A model generated the notes under the pieces. It worked only from the letters and a program-made list of their open reading frames with translations. It did no database searches and was not told the DNA's origin. A program made the translations under genes and the position numbers. From NCBI GenBank assembly GCA_029263215.1, contig JAJCXY010000111.1, positions 1-36,138 on the forward strand: 36,138 nt of DNA. Direction: 5' to 3'. The DNA is from Acidimicrobiales bacterium. GTDB lineage: Bacteria; Actinomycetota; Acidimicrobiia; Acidimicrobiales; Aldehydirespiratoraceae. Shown here piece by piece: positions 15,130 to 24,674 of the stretch. Every line of letters begins with the position of its first letter. The first letter of the stretch is position 1.

Positions 15130-16131
15130 TCAGTCCGGGTCGATCTCGCGATTGGCGGGACTTGCGACCAGACCCACATAGGCACTGTTGGCGCTGCGCC
15201 CCTCTTGCACACAGGCCCGCATCTGCTCCGCGATCGGCATGTAGACACCCAACTCGTGGGCGATCTCGACGACGATCGGAGCCGACTTCACACCCTCGGC
15301 GACCTGATCCATCTCCTCGATGATCTGCTCGATCGACTCGCCCCGTCCGAGGCGTTCACCGACGTGTCGATTCCTGCTCTGGGGGCTCATACAGGTGGCG
15401 AGCAGGTCGCCCATCCCTGCGAGGCCCGAGAAAGTGGCGGGCTCGCCGCCCATGGCCACACCAAGGCGGGTGAGCTCAGCCAGGCCTCGGGTGATCACCG
15501 CGGCACGCGTGTTGTCGCCCGTTTCGAGGCCGTCGGCCATGCCCGCCGCGAGGGCGATCACGTTCTTGAGAGCCCCACCCAACTCGCAGCCGATCACGTC
15601 GGTACTGGAGTAGACCCTGAACAGCTGAGACGCGAACACGGGCTGCAGAGACTCGGCGATGCTCAGGTCGGCGAAGGCCACCACGGCTGCCGCCGCGCTG
15701 CCGGCCAGGATCTCCTTGGCCAGGTTGGGACCGGTGAGCACGCCCACCGGGTGACCAGGCAGTTCCTCCTCAACGAGTTCGGTCATGCGCTTGCGCGAGC
15801 CGGGTTCGAGGCCCTTGGCCAGCGATATCACCGGCACCCACGGACGCAGGTGCTCCCGGACGTCATTGAGGGTGTCGCGAAACCCCGACGACGGCACACC
15901 CATCACCAGCACGTCGGCATCACGAACGACCTCGCCGAGATCGGTCGAGGCCCGAAGATCGGGATGCAGGGTGTAGCCGGCCAGATAGCGGGGGTTCTCG
16001 TGATCAGCGTTGATCGCGGCAGCAACATCCTCGCGACGCGAGTGAATCACCGTGGGCGCGTTGTGCGCACACAGGTGAGCGACGGTAGTGCCCCAAGATC
16101 CGGCTCCGATGACTGCAACCCGCATATCCAT
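15130..16131 (-). CDS. gpsA: NAD(P)H-dependent glycerol-3-phosphate dehydrogenase
   Basis: 333 aa, the usual length. It reduces dihydroxyacetone phosphate to sn-glycerol 3-phosphate for phospholipid synthesis. The Rossmann motif V-I-G-A-G-S-W-G-T-T is at the N-terminus. The catalytic region reads G-A-L-K-N-V-I-A-L-A-A-G-M-A-D-G-L, followed by N-T-R-A-A-V-I-T-R-G. The substrate-binding segment F-S-G-L-A-G-M-G-D-L-L-A-T-C and S-R-N-R are present. First gene of the run gpsA - hypothetical - rnhB - membrane protein; divergent from cofC across 53 bp. Confidence 0.96.
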   Translation of the reverse strand: MDMRVAVIGAGSWGTTVAHLCAHNAPTVIHSRREDVAAAINADHENPRYLAGYTLHPDLRASTDLGEVVRDADVLVMGVPSSGFRDTLNDVREHLRPWVPVISLAKGLEPGSRKRMTELVEEELPGHPVGVLTGPNLAKEILAGSAAAAVVAFADLSIAESLQPVFASQLFRVYSSTDVIGCELGGALKNVIALAAGMADGLETGDNTRAAVITRGLAELTRLGVAMGGEPATFSGLAGMGDLLATCMSPQSRNRHVGERLGRGESIEQIIEEMDQVAEGVKSAPIVVEIAHELGVYMPIAEQMRACVQEGRSANSAYVGLVASPANREIDPD

Positions 16132-16184
16132 GGCGCCACCCTAGACTCGCCGCCGCCCCCGAACCCCGGCCGGGGCAGAGCCAA

Positions 16185-16784
16185 ATGCCCGTATCACCAA
16201 GTCAACAAACTGTGGTCTTGGTACCGATTCGGTCGTTCGACGACGCCAAATCTCGTCTCGCCGATGTGCTCTCCGCCGGTGAACGCCGCGATTTGGCGCA
16301 CCAGATGGCGAAGACCGTCGTGGCCGCGGCTCACGACCTGCCGGTGAAGGTCGTCAGCGACGACGCCGGAGTAGGAGACTGGGCGATCGCGCTGGGTGTC
16401 GACGTGCTGGCGCCCGGCGTCCGGGGTCTCAACCAGTCGATCACGGCCGCCTTCGCCGAGGTTCGCCGTGAGCTGACCTTCCCTGACGCGCGAGTGATCA
16501 TCGCCCACGCCGATCTGCCCCTCGCCCACGACCTGAGGGTGGTGATCGGGAAGGGAGTCGCGATCGCCCCCGACCGTCACCGCGAGGGATCAAATGTGAT
16601 GTCGATCCCGGCCTCCGCCGACTTCGAGTTCGCCTACGGACCCGGATCGTTCGAACTCCACAAGCAGGAAGCGGCACGCCGCGGACTCACTGTCACCGTG
16701 ATCGACGATCCCCGTCTCGGGCTCGACATCGACCATCCCGACGACCTCATCGAGTTCGCGATGCGGCAGCCCGCCGCCGACTGA
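16185..16784 (+). CDS. cofC: 2-phospho-L-lactate (phosphoenolpyruvate) guanylyltransferase
   Basis: 199 aa nucleotidyltransferase of coenzyme F420 synthesis. In actinobacteria (FbiD) it activates phosphoenolpyruvate or 2-phospholactate with GTP. The N-terminal V-L-V-P-I-R-S-F-D-D-A-K-S-R-L is the nucleotide-binding start. A-P-D-R-H-R-E-G-S-N-V, F-A-Y-G-P-G-S-F and L-G-L-D-I-D-H-P-D-D-L are highly characteristic of CofC. It implies the organism makes F420. An 18-bp gap separates it from the PIG-L gene in a three-gene plus-strand run. Confidence 0.93.
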   Translation: MPVSPSQQTVVLVPIRSFDDAKSRLADVLSAGERRDLAHQMAKTVVAAAHDLPVKVVSDDAGVGDWAIALGVDVLAPGVRGLNQSITAAFAEVRRELTFPDARVIIAHADLPLAHDLRVVIGKGVAIAPDRHREGSNVMSIPASADFEFAYGPGSFELHKQEAARRGLTVTVIDDPRLGLDIDHPDDLIEFAMRQPAAD

Positions 16785-16802
16785 TCTGCAAGGATTCCGA
16801 CA

Positions 16803-17546
16803 ATGCGAGTCGATCTTCCGACACCCTCCAGCGCCCTCGCCATCGGTGCTCACCCCGACGACATCGAGTTTGAGTGCGGCGCAACCCTGGCCAAGTGGGC
16901 CGCAGCCGGTGCCACTGTGCATCTGCTCGTGTCCACCGACGGTTCCAAGGGCACCTGGGATGTCGATGCCGACACCGATGCTCTGATCGCGCGGCGTCAA
17001 GATGAGCAACGCGAAGCCGCTCGCCGCCTCGGCGCCACCGGCGAAGTCCGCTTTCTCGGTCAGACCGACGGCGAGCTCGACATGGGCGTCGATGCCGGCC
17101 TCGCGCTGCGGGACCAGGTGGTGCGCGTCATTCGGGAGCTGCGACCCGCCGTGGTGCTCGGGCACGACCCGTGGCGGCGGTGGCGGCTCCACCCCGATCA
17201 CCGGGCGGCCGGTTGGGTCACTCTCGACGCGGTTGTGGCCGCACGCGATCCCCACTACTTCAAGGATCAGAGTCTCCCCCATCACCGGCCCGAAGCGCTC
17301 CTGCTCTTCGAATGTGAGGCGCCCGACCACGTCGAGGCCCTCGCGCCCGCCCATGTCGGTGCGAAGGTCGATGCCCTGCTCGCCCACGAGAGCCAGTTCG
17401 AGACCACGATGGTGATCGACGTCGACGATGACGGTTCGCAAGCCGCGGCCTTCGCCGACCGGGTCACTGCTGAGGCGAGAGACCATGGTCGCATGGCTGG
17501 TGTCGGCCTGGGCGAGGCGTTCCGGCTCATGGACCCCGCAGCATGA
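16803..17546 (+). CDS. PIG-L family N-deacetylase
   Basis: 247 aa zinc deacetylase of the LmbE/MshB/Mca group. The metal-binding motif A-H-P-D-D-I-E-F is at residues 15-22, and the second motif H-P-D-H-R-A-A-G supplies another His ligand. MshB makes mycothiol precursor and Mca cleaves mycothiol S-conjugates; relatives also act on chitobiose or lincomycin-like sugars. At 247 aa it is shorter than canonical MshB (~290-300), so the role is open. It lies between cofC and a molybdopterin oxidoreductase gene, with a 10-bp gap to the latter. Confidence 0.85.
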   Translation: MRVDLPTPSSALAIGAHPDDIEFECGATLAKWAAAGATVHLLVSTDGSKGTWDVDADTDALIARRQDEQREAARRLGATGEVRFLGQTDGELDMGVDAGLALRDQVVRVIRELRPAVVLGHDPWRRWRLHPDHRAAGWVTLDAVVAARDPHYFKDQSLPHHRPEALLLFECEAPDHVEALAPAHVGAKVDALLAHESQFETTMVIDVDDDGSQAAAFADRVTAEARDHGRMAGVGLGEAFRLMDPAA

Positions 17547-17556
17547 CGAAGCGCCG

Positions 17557-19554
17557 GTGACCCACACGATCACCGGCGCCTGTCATCACGACTGCCCCGA
17601 CGCGTGTGCGTGGACGGTCACCGTCGAAGACGGGCGCGCCGTTCAACTCCGCGGTGTGGGCGACCATCCGTTCACCGCCGGCGAGCTGTGCCCGAAGGTC
17701 AACCGCCTTCTCGAACGCGTCTACGACCCGGCCCGGCTCCTCCATCCCCTGAAGCGCGTCGGCCCCAAGGGCACCGGCGAGTTCGTGCCGATCTCGTGGG
17801 ACGACGCCATCGCCGAGATCGCCGATCGCTGGCGGTCGATCATCAGCGACGACGGACCGGCCGCAATCCTCCCCTACTCCTTCGACGGCACCCAGGGAAT
17901 CATCCAGAAGGGCATCCTCGCTCGCCGATTCTTCGCCGCGCTCGGCACCTCCGACATTCACCGTCACCTGTGCGGCGTCACCGCGTGGCAGGGGGCAGCA
18001 GCGGTATGCGGCACGCCGTTCGGCATCGACCCCGAAGACCTCCGCCACTCACGGACGATCCTGTTGTGGGGCACCAATACCCTGATCACCAACCGTCACC
18101 TCTGGCCGTTCATCGATGAGGCCCGAGCCGCGGGAGCCACCGTGGTGGTGATCGACCCGGTCCGCACCACCACAGCTGATCGGGTCGACCAGTTCGTGCA
18201 GATCCGACCCGGTACCGATGTGGCCCTGGTGCTCGGCCTGATCCACGTACTCGACCGTATTGGACTCCTCGACGCCGAGTGGCTCGCTTCTCGCACCAGC
18301 GGCTGGGACGACCTGTTGGGTTCGGCGGCACCATGGACACCGGCGAGCACGGAGAGTGTCACCGGGGTGCCGGCGGAGACCGTCGAATGGCTGGCCACCA
18401 CGTTCGCCACCAGGCGACCGGCCGCGGTGCGCTCCCTCGTGGGCCCCGAACACCGCGAGCACGGCTTCGAGATCATGCGGGCGATCGCGATGCTCCCGGC
18501 GGTGACGGGGGCCTGGCGGGAGCGTGGTGGCGGGCTGGCCCGGTCCACCCAGGTCTGGTGGGAGGAAGCGTTCGGACTCGACGACGAAGAGCTGGCCGCG
18601 CCGGCCCGCTCGTTCAATATGGCTCGCCTGGGTGAGATCCTCACCGACGAGTCCCTGGCCCCACCGATCCGTTCCTTGTTTGTCCACAACAGCAACCCCG
18701 CGGTGATCGCACCGGATCAAGGTCGGGTGATCGACGGGCTCTCCCGCGAAGATCTGTTCACGGTGGTGTCGGAGCAGTTCATGACCGACACAGCCCGCTA
18801 CGCCGACATCGTCCTGCCCGCGACCTCCCAGATCGAACAGCTCGAACTGTCGCCCGGCTGGGGTCACCTCTACGTCTCTCTCAACCAGCCCGCTATCGAC
18901 CCCGTGGGCGAGTCACGTTCCAACAACGATGTGATCCGAGCCGTGGCCACCGCGCTCGAGCTCGACGATCCCTCCTTGCAGGAGACCGACGAGTCGCTCA
19001 TCCGGTCCCTTCTCGATCGTGACCATCGGTGGCTCGACGGCATCACCTGGGACCGGCTCGTCGCCAACGGCTGGGCCCGCTTCACGCTCCCCGACCATCA
19101 CCTGCCCCACGAGGCAACGGTGTTTCGTCTCGGACCGCTCGAACACGTCGCGGTGGCGTCGGTCGATCCGGCCGGCCATCCGCTCCAGCTGATTTCGCTC
19201 AAGCAGCACACCAAGTTCCTCAACACCAACTACGCCCAATTCGAACGCCACCGACCGACTCCACCCGAACCCCGCCTGGAAATCGACCCCACCGACGCCA
19301 CCGACCGCGGAATCGAGACCGGCACCCTGGTTCGTGTTCACAACGAGCGTGGCGCCATCACCCTCACCGCTACGGTCTCGAGTCGCCTCCAGCCGGGTTT
19401 GGTGTCGATCCCGTTCGGCTGGTGGCACCAGGCCGTGCCGGAGGGTCGCTCGGTCAACGTTCTCACCAACCCCGCGGTGCCCGACGACGACACCGGATCG
19501 GCTGCCTTCCACGACACCTGGGTCGAGGTGACCCCGCTCGCGCCTTCGCCCTAG
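17557..19554 (+). CDS. Molybdopterin-dependent oxidoreductase (DMSO reductase family), [4Fe-4S]
   Basis: 665 aa from GTG 17557, 10 bp after the PIG-L stop; the earlier ATG at 17428 lies within PIG-L. An N-terminal C9-x3-C13-x3-C17-x27-C45 pattern binds a [4Fe-4S] cluster. The bis-MGD domains follow (P-I-S-W-D-D-A-I-A-E-I, then V-V-V-I-D-P-V-R-T-T-T-A, then L-F-V-H-N-S-N-P-A-V). A C-terminal MopterinBD domain has V-R-V-H-N-E-R-G-A-I and I-P-F-G-W-W-H. There is no twin-arginine signal, so it is cytoplasmic. No partner subunit is adjacent. The substrate is unknown; the shape fits formate-dehydrogenase/YoaE-like soluble enzymes. Confidence 0.88.
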   Translation: MTHTITGACHHDCPDACAWTVTVEDGRAVQLRGVGDHPFTAGELCPKVNRLLERVYDPARLLHPLKRVGPKGTGEFVPISWDDAIAEIADRWRSIISDDGPAAILPYSFDGTQGIIQKGILARRFFAALGTSDIHRHLCGVTAWQGAAAVCGTPFGIDPEDLRHSRTILLWGTNTLITNRHLWPFIDEARAAGATVVVIDPVRTTTADRVDQFVQIRPGTDVALVLGLIHVLDRIGLLDAEWLASRTSGWDDLLGSAAPWTPASTESVTGVPAETVEWLATTFATRRPAAVRSLVGPEHREHGFEIMRAIAMLPAVTGAWRERGGGLARSTQVWWEEAFGLDDEELAAPARSFNMARLGEILTDESLAPPIRSLFVHNSNPAVIAPDQGRVIDGLSREDLFTVVSEQFMTDTARYADIVLPATSQIEQLELSPGWGHLYVSLNQPAIDPVGESRSNNDVIRAVATALELDDPSLQETDESLIRSLLDRDHRWLDGITWDRLVANGWARFTLPDHHLPHEATVFRLGPLEHVAVASVDPAGHPLQLISLKQHTKFLNTNYAQFERHRPTPPEPRLEIDPTDATDRGIETGTLVRVHNERGAITLTATVSSRLQPGLVSIPFGWWHQAVPEGRSVNVLTNPAVPDDDTGSAAFHDTWVEVTPLAPSP

Positions 19555-19562
19555 CGCCCGAC

Positions 19563-20195
19563 TCAGGCGCTGCCCGTCGCAGTGAAGAGCAGGGTCGCGG
19601 ATCCGCCCAGCCCGGTTGCTGTGACACTGAAGGTCTCGCCGCGTGGCGCCGACGGAAACTCGACCTTCCGTTCCCAATGGCCACCGGCGCCGACGGTCGT
19701 GCTGGCGCTGCCGTAGGGCGAACTGATCGAAACGGTCGTACCCGGTGTCGCCCACCCCGAAAAGATGTCGTAGGGCACGTCCTCCCCACACGACCCGTAG
19801 GTCTGTGTGGCCGTGAAGGCCACGGTGACCAGCGGCGCGGTCGGGGTCGGGGCGACCCTCGCGGGCGGGGCCGACGTGGTGGTGACCACCGCAGCGGGCT
19901 CCGAAGTGGTGAGAGGCTCGCCCGTCTCCAAATGCTCGGCACCTGCCGGGACCACTGAGGGGTGGACGGTGGTGGGCACGGTCGAGGTGGCATGGGCCGC
20001 GGCGGCGAGCGGAGTCACCTCACGGGCGGCATCATCAGTCAACCGAGGAAGATCAAGATCGGGCGAGCCGGCGACCCCGGATTCCGCCGTCACGAACGAC
20101 GGCCGGGTCTCGTCGGCGGGAACCGCCCAAGCGACGCCGGCGACGAGGATGAGCACGCCGCCGAACACGATGATTCGTAGGGGAAGGGAGCGCAT
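19563..20195 (-). CDS. Secreted or cell-surface protein with Thr/Pro linker and Ig-like domain
   Basis: 210 aa. A hydrophobic signal (I-I-V-F-G-G-V-L-I-L-V-A-G-V-A-W-A, residues 8-24) has a likely cut after A-W-A. It is followed by a low-complexity Ala/Thr/Pro/Val region to about residue 125. A C-terminal beta-sandwich-like region contains S-G-W-A-T-P-G-T-T-V-S-I-S-S-P-Y-G-S, the style of a bacterial Ig-like or adhesin repeat. No family assigned. The ATG at 20195 has AGGAG ten bases upstream. It follows leuS by 116 bp containing two hairpins. Confidence 0.6.
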   Translation of the reverse strand: MRSLPLRIIVFGGVLILVAGVAWAVPADETRPSFVTAESGVAGSPDLDLPRLTDDAAREVTPLAAAAHATSTVPTTVHPSVVPAGAEHLETGEPLTTSEPAAVVTTTSAPPARVAPTPTAPLVTVAFTATQTYGSCGEDVPYDIFSGWATPGTTVSISSPYGSASTTVGAGGHWERKVEFPSAPRGETFSVTATGLGGSATLLFTATGSA

Positions 20196-20210
20196 GGCAA
20201 CGAGACTCCT

Positions 20211-20237
20211 GGAGGGTCACGACCGATGTCACCCTCC
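20211..20237 (-). promoter_or_regulatory. Inverted repeat ahead of the secreted-protein gene
   Basis: GGAGGGT (20211-20217) pairs with ACCCTCC (20231-20237), with two further matching bases after one mismatch. Read on the minus strand it sits just 5' of the AGGAG ribosome-binding site of the gene starting at 20195, so it could affect translation or end read-through from leuS. Confidence 0.3.
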
Positions 20238-20246
20238 CGGGCCATC

Positions 20247-20273
20247 CGGGCATCGACACCTATTAGATGCCCG
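20247..20273 (-). terminator. Candidate hairpin terminator after leuS
   Basis: Perfect 8-bp stem CGGGCATC/GATGCCCG with an 11-base loop, about 40 bases past the leuS stop on the minus strand. There is no U-tract, as is common for actinobacterial terminators. Moderate support only. Confidence 0.4.
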
Positions 20274-20311
20274 AGGCCAGCAGATCTATGACACTCCACC
20301 CGATTGGGTCG

Positions 20312-23158
20312 TCAGACCACGAGGTTGACCATTCGCCCCTGCACCACGATGGCCTTACGGAGTTCCTTGCCGTCGACGTGGGCGGCCACGTTGGGCTCGG
20401 CGACCGCGGCGGCGATCACAGCCGCGTCGGCCGCGTCGGCCGCCACGGTGACACGGCCCCGCACCTTGCCGTTGACCTGCACCGGGAGCTCGACCATGTC
20501 GTCGACCAGCAGGGCCGGGTCGGCCTCAGGGAACGGCGCACGGGTAACGGTGCCTTCACCGCCGAGCATCGACCACAGCTCCTCGGCCACGTGGGGTACG
20601 AGGGGCGACAACATCCTCACCATAGCGTCGGCTACCTCGCGAGGGGTCGGGCCATCGACCTTGGTGAGCTCGTTGTTGAGCTCGGTGACCTTGGCAATAG
20701 CGGTGTTGAACCGCAGGGCGTCCATGTCGGCGCGGACCCCGTCGATGGTGCGGTGCAAGACGCGCCTGAGTTCGTCGGAGGCGGGCTCGTCGGACACGAG
20801 AAGTTCGCCCGACTCTTCGTCGATGATGTTGCGCCAGACTCGTTGGAGCAGTCGTTGTTGACCCTTCACCGATCGTGTCTCCCACGGCCGGTCCTGGTCG
20901 ATCGGGCCCATCGACATCTCGTAGAGCCTCAGGGTGTCGGCGCCGTAGGCCGCGTACATGTCGTCGGGAGTGACCGAGTTCTTCAGCGACTTGCCCATCT
21001 TCCCGAAGCTGCGCTCCACGGGCTTGCCGTCGTGGGTGAATCCGCTCTGGGGATCACCTGCCACCTCCTCGGCCTCCACGTAGATGCCGCGCTCGTCCTG
21101 GAACGCAGCAGCCTGGATATAACCCTGGTTGATGAGCCGCTTGAAGGGTTCGGGCCCCGAGACATGGCCGAGATCGAAGAGCACCTTGTGCCAGAAGCGG
21201 GAGTAGAGGAGGTGCAGCACCGCATGCTCGACACCGCCCACATAGAGATCGACACCACCAACCCCGTCGTCACCGTCGCCCATCCAGTAGCGCTCGGCAT
21301 CGCCGTCGACCATGGAGGTCTCGTTGGACGGGTCGAGATAGCGCAGGTAGTACCAACACGATCCGGCCCACTGGGGCATCGTGTTGAGCTCCCGTTGATA
21401 GGTGCGAGCGCCGTCGCCGAGATCCATCTCCACCTCACGCCAGTCGCTGACGCGGCCGAGAGGTGGCTCGGGCTCAGAATCCTCGTCGAGAACTCGAGGG
21501 GCCCAGTCCATGAGATCGGGCAGGGCGACAGGCAACTCCTCCTCTGGCACTGCAAGTGGAATCCCGGTGTCGTCATAGACGATCGGGAATGGTTCGCCCC
21601 AGTAGCGCTGGCGACTGAACAGCCAGTCGCGCAGCTTGTAGGTGACGGTGCCCTCGCCCGCGCCCTCGGCTTCGAGCCATTCGATGATCTTCGCCTTGGC
21701 GTCGTCGACCCCGAGTCCGTCCAGGAAGCCGGAATTGATGGCCGGACCTTCACCCAGATAGGCACCGTCGCCGGGAATCGCACCGTCGAAACCTTCGCGA
21801 GGTTGCACCGTGCGGATGATCGGCAACTCGAACCCCTCGGCGAACTCCCAGTCTCGTTCGTCCTGGCCGGGCACGGCCATGATGGCGCCAGTGCCGTAGC
21901 CCATCAGCACATAGTCGGCTACGAAGACAGGGATCTGTTCGTTGCTGACGGGGTTGGCCACGGTGCAGCCGATGAACACACCGGTCTTGTCCTTGTTTTC
22001 CTGCCGCTCGATGTCGGTCATCGCCGCAGCCTGGGCGCGATATGTAGCCACCGCGTCGGCCGGCACGAAGTGGCCGCCGGTCCAGGCCGGGTTGACACCG
22101 GCAGGCCAGGCGTCGGCTATCAGTTCGTCGACGAGGGGATGTTCGGGAGCGAGCACCATGTAGGTGGCGCCGAAGATCGTGTCGGGACGGGTGGTGAAGA
22201 CGTCGATGGTCGTGCCCTCGCCGGATGGGAACGAGATCAAGGCACCCTCGGACCGTCCTATCCAGTTGCGCTGCATCGTCTTGATCGAATCGGTCCAGTC
22301 GAGCAGGTCGAGATCGGCGAGCAGGCGATCGGCGTAGGCGGTGATGCGCATCATCCACTGCTTGAGCGGGCGGCGAAACACCGGGTGGTTGCCCCGCTCC
22401 GAACGCCCCTCGGCGGTGACTTCTTCGTTGGCGAGCACGGTGCCCAGCGCAGGGCACCAGTTGATCGGGGCGGCGTCGAGATAGGCGAGGCGATAGCCCT
22501 GTACCACTGCCCGCCGGCCCGGTTCGTCGAGGCTCGACCAATCCTCCCCGTTCTTCGGTGTCCTGGTGCCGGCGTCGAACTCGGCGATCAGCTCGTCTAT
22601 GTGGCGGGCCTTGTCCTGATCGGGATCGAACCAGGAGTTGAAGATCTGGAGGAAGATCCACTGGGTCCAGCGATAGAAGCCGAGGTCGGTGGTGGCCACC
22701 ACCCGCCTCTTGTCGTGGCCCAACCCGAGGCGATCGAGCTGGCGGCGGTAGGTAGCGATGTTGTTCTCGGTGTTGGAGCGCGGGTGTTCGCCGGTTTGGC
22801 GAGCGTGCTCCTCCGCGGGCAGGCCGAAGGCGTCGAAGCCCATCGTGTGCAAGACGTTGAAGCCGGTCATCCGTTTGAAGCGGGCGTAGATGTCGGTGGC
22901 GATGTAGCCGAGGGGATGGCCGACGTGAAGCCCCGCCCCTGACGGGTAGGGAAACATGTCCATGATGAACAACTTCGGCGCGTCGGCGATGCCGTAGGGG
23001 TCGTCGCTGAGAAGGCCCGTGGGGTTGGGGGCGTTGTAGGTGCCATCGGCGCGCCACTTGGCCTGCCAGTGGGTTTCGATGGCGTCGGCGCGGGCCGCGT
23101 CGTAGCGATGGCGCGGAGTCTTGGTGCTCGGGTCGCTCTGGGGAGCCTGATCGGACAT
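20312..23158 (-). CDS. leuS: Leucyl-tRNA synthetase
   Basis: 948 aa class Ia synthetase charging tRNA-Leu, with a CP1 editing domain. The HIGH motif is H-V-G-H (78-81) in [13 protein letters not shown]. The KMSKS loop is K-M-G-K-S (720-724), the variant common in actinobacterial LeuRS. Editing-domain [12 protein letters not shown] and a C-terminal tRNA-binding domain ending [11 protein letters not shown] are present. The start is the ATG at 23158 (M-S-D-Q-A-P-Q); the longer frame to 23284 would overlap the divergent corrinoid gene. The 125-bp divergent gap holds both promoters. Confidence 0.97.
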   Translation of the reverse strand: MSDQAPQSDPSTKTPRHRYDAARADAIETHWQAKWRADGTYNAPNPTGLLSDDPYGIADAPKLFIMDMFPYPSGAGLHVGHPLGYIATDIYARFKRMTGFNVLHTMGFDAFGLPAEEHARQTGEHPRSNTENNIATYRRQLDRLGLGHDKRRVVATTDLGFYRWTQWIFLQIFNSWFDPDQDKARHIDELIAEFDAGTRTPKNGEDWSSLDEPGRRAVVQGYRLAYLDAAPINWCPALGTVLANEEVTAEGRSERGNHPVFRRPLKQWMMRITAYADRLLADLDLLDWTDSIKTMQRNWIGRSEGALISFPSGEGTTIDVFTTRPDTIFGATYMVLAPEHPLVDELIADAWPAGVNPAWTGGHFVPADAVATYRAQAAAMTDIERQENKDKTGVFIGCTVANPVSNEQIPVFVADYVLMGYGTGAIMAVPGQDERDWEFAEGFELPIIRTVQPREGFDGAIPGDGAYLGEGPAINSGFLDGLGVDDAKAKIIEWLEAEGAGEGTVTYKLRDWLFSRQRYWGEPFPIVYDDTGIPLAVPEEELPVALPDLMDWAPRVLDEDSEPEPPLGRVSDWREVEMDLGDGARTYQRELNTMPQWAGSCWYYLRYLDPSNETSMVDGDAERYWMGDGDDGVGGVDLYVGGVEHAVLHLLYSRFWHKVLFDLGHVSGPEPFKRLINQGYIQAAAFQDERGIYVEAEEVAGDPQSGFTHDGKPVERSFGKMGKSLKNSVTPDDMYAAYGADTLRLYEMSMGPIDQDRPWETRSVKGQQRLLQRVWRNIIDEESGELLVSDEPASDELRRVLHRTIDGVRADMDALRFNTAIAKVTELNNELTKVDGPTPREVADAMVRMLSPLVPHVAEELWSMLGGEGTVTRAPFPEADPALLVDDMVELPVQVNGKVRGRVTVAADAADAAVIAAAVAEPNVAAHVDGKELRKAIVVQGRMVNLVV

Positions 23159-23283
23159 GGGGGACAGGCTAGCGAGAGGGCTTCCCTTGGCGGGGTGTTT
23201 CATGATACGGTACGGTTCCACGATGCGGGACAGCGAGAGACGCCTCGCTCTTTCGCCTGTACACAAGTCGCTCGAGGGGAACA

Positions 23284-23985
23284 ATGTCTGACGACGCCGC
23301 TGAGGAAGAGATCGATCTCAACGCCCTGAGCGACGACGATCTCACCGCCCAGATGCACGACGATCTCTACGATGGTCTTGCCGAAGAGATCGCCGAAGGC
23401 ACCAATATCCTGCTTTCGAGAGGCTGGGGACCCGACCGCGTGCTCAACGACGCCCTCGTCGAGGGCATGCGCATCGTCGGCATCGATTTCCGCGACGGCA
23501 TCCTCTTCGTGCCCGAAGTCCTGCTCGCCGCCAACGCGATGAAGGCCGGCATGGCCATCCTGCGTCCCCTGCTAGCAGAAACCGGAGCCGAACCGGTCGG
23601 CAAGGTGGTTGTCGGCACCGTTAAGGGCGACATCCACGACATCGGCAAGAACCTCGTGGCCATGATGCTCGAGGGCGCCGGCTTCGAGGTGATCAACCTC
23701 GGCATCAACACCGATGTCGACGAGTTCCTCACCGCTCTAGAGGAGCACAAGCCAGACATCCTCGGCATGTCCGCCCTGCTCACCACCACGATGCCCTACA
23801 TGAAGGTGGTCATCGACACCCTCGTCGAGAAGGGACTGCGCGACGACTACATCGTCATGGTCGGTGGTGCGCCGCTCAACGAGGAATTCGGGGAAGCCAT
23901 CGGCGCCGACGCCTACTGCCGAGACGCCGCCGTCGCCGCCGAAACCGCATCGGCACTGGTCACGGCGCGCCGCGCCGCCGCATGA
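23284..23985 (+). CDS. Methyl-carrying corrinoid (B12-binding) protein, MtbC/MttC-like
   Basis: 233 aa. A helical B12-binding cap (about residues 30-100) is followed by a Rossmann B12-binding domain with G-D-I-H-D-I-G-K-N (115-123). His118 would be the lower axial cobalt ligand, with supporting S163 and G194-G195 (V-G-G-A-P). It carries the methyl group as methyl-Co(III) between the substrate methyltransferase and the tetrahydrofolate methyltransferase. The ATG has GAGGGG five bases upstream. The N-terminus is unusually acidic ([10 protein letters not shown]). First gene of a coupled operon; its stop overlaps the DUF1638 ATG (ATGA). Confidence 0.93.
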   Translation: MSDDAAEEEIDLNALSDDDLTAQMHDDLYDGLAEEIAEGTNILLSRGWGPDRVLNDALVEGMRIVGIDFRDGILFVPEVLLAANAMKAGMAILRPLLAETGAEPVGKVVVGTVKGDIHDIGKNLVAMMLEGAGFEVINLGINTDVDEFLTALEEHKPDILGMSALLTTTMPYMKVVIDTLVEKGLRDDYIVMVGGAPLNEEFGEAIGADAYCRDAAVAAETASALVTARRAAA

Positions 23986-24674
23986 CACCCACGCCACAGG
24001 TCCTGATCCTCGCCTGTGGCGCCCTCGCCCGAGAGATCCGCGACATCACGCGTCTCCACGAGTTCGACAACGTCACCATGGAATGCCTGCCGGCCGGTCT
24101 TCACAATCGGCCCCGCGATATTCCCGACGCGGTGCGTAAGCGACTGGCGAAGGCCGGCGGACGATACGACCGGATCCTGCTCGGCTACGCCGACTGTGGC
24201 ACCGCTGGCGAACTCGCCGACATCTGCGCCGAAGCCGGCATCGAAATGCTGCCCGGCGCCCACTGCTACCAGTTCTACGCGGGCCAACAGCAGTTCCTCG
24301 ACATGCACGACGACGACCCCACGGCCTTCTATCTCACCGACTACCTCGTGAAACATTTCGAACGAATCATCATGGACGGCCTCGGCATCGACGCCCACCC
24401 CGAACTCCGAGACACCTATTTCGGCAACTACACCAAGATGATCTATCTCGCCCAGACCAACGATCCGTCACTCGACACACGAGCCGAAGCCGCCGCCGCC
24501 CGCCTCTCGCTCAACTACGAGCGGGTGGCCACCACCTACGGCGACCTCGAACCCGCGGTGATCCACATCGCCACCGGCACCGAATCCACCCAACCCCCAC
24601 TCAAATTTGGGTCGCTAGGGGAGAAAAGTTCGACCGCCACGACCCAAATTTCGAATATCGGGGGGATGGCGTGA
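23982..24674 (+). CDS. DUF1638 protein of corrinoid methyl-transfer clusters
   Basis: 230 aa, function unknown. Conserved-looking Cys/His segments are I-L-A-C-G-A-L-A-R-E-I (C12), E-C-L-P-A-G-L-H-N (C35, H41), G-Y-A-D-C-G-T-A-G (C72), D-I-C-A-E-A and P-G-A-H-C-Y-Q-F-Y-A-G. This thiol-rich pattern could bind a metal or take part in corrinoid or methyl handling, which is inference. DUF1638 genes are commonly found beside MttB-family and corrinoid genes. The last ~25 residues (P-P-L-K-F-G-S onward) are encoded by an A+T-richer 12-bp inverted repeat unlike the rest of the gene. The stop overlaps the next GTG start (GTGA). Confidence 0.82.
   Translation: MTPTPQVLILACGALAREIRDITRLHEFDNVTMECLPAGLHNRPRDIPDAVRKRLAKAGGRYDRILLGYADCGTAGELADICAEAGIEMLPGAHCYQFYAGQQQFLDMHDDDPTAFYLTDYLVKHFERIIMDGLGIDAHPELRDTYFGNYTKMIYLAQTNDPSLDTRAEAAAARLSLNYERVATTYGDLEPAVIHIATGTESTQPPLKFGSLGEKSSTATTQISNIGGMA
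24603..24651 (+). repeat. Perfect 12-bp inverted repeat inside the DUF1638 3' end
   Basis: AAATTTGGGTCG (24603-24614) and CGACCCAAATTT (24640-24651) enclose a 25-base loop, all inside the open frame about 20 bases before the DUF1638 stop. The stem is far more A+T-rich than its surroundings, suggesting an inserted hairpin element or a regulatory structure that tunes translation of the coupled downstream gene. Confidence 0.7.

Noticed and set aside
20267..22942. 891-codon plus-strand open frame opposite leuS
   Set aside because: It is the antisense of a clear leucyl-tRNA synthetase; long antisense frames are common in GC-rich genes and the product has no domain.
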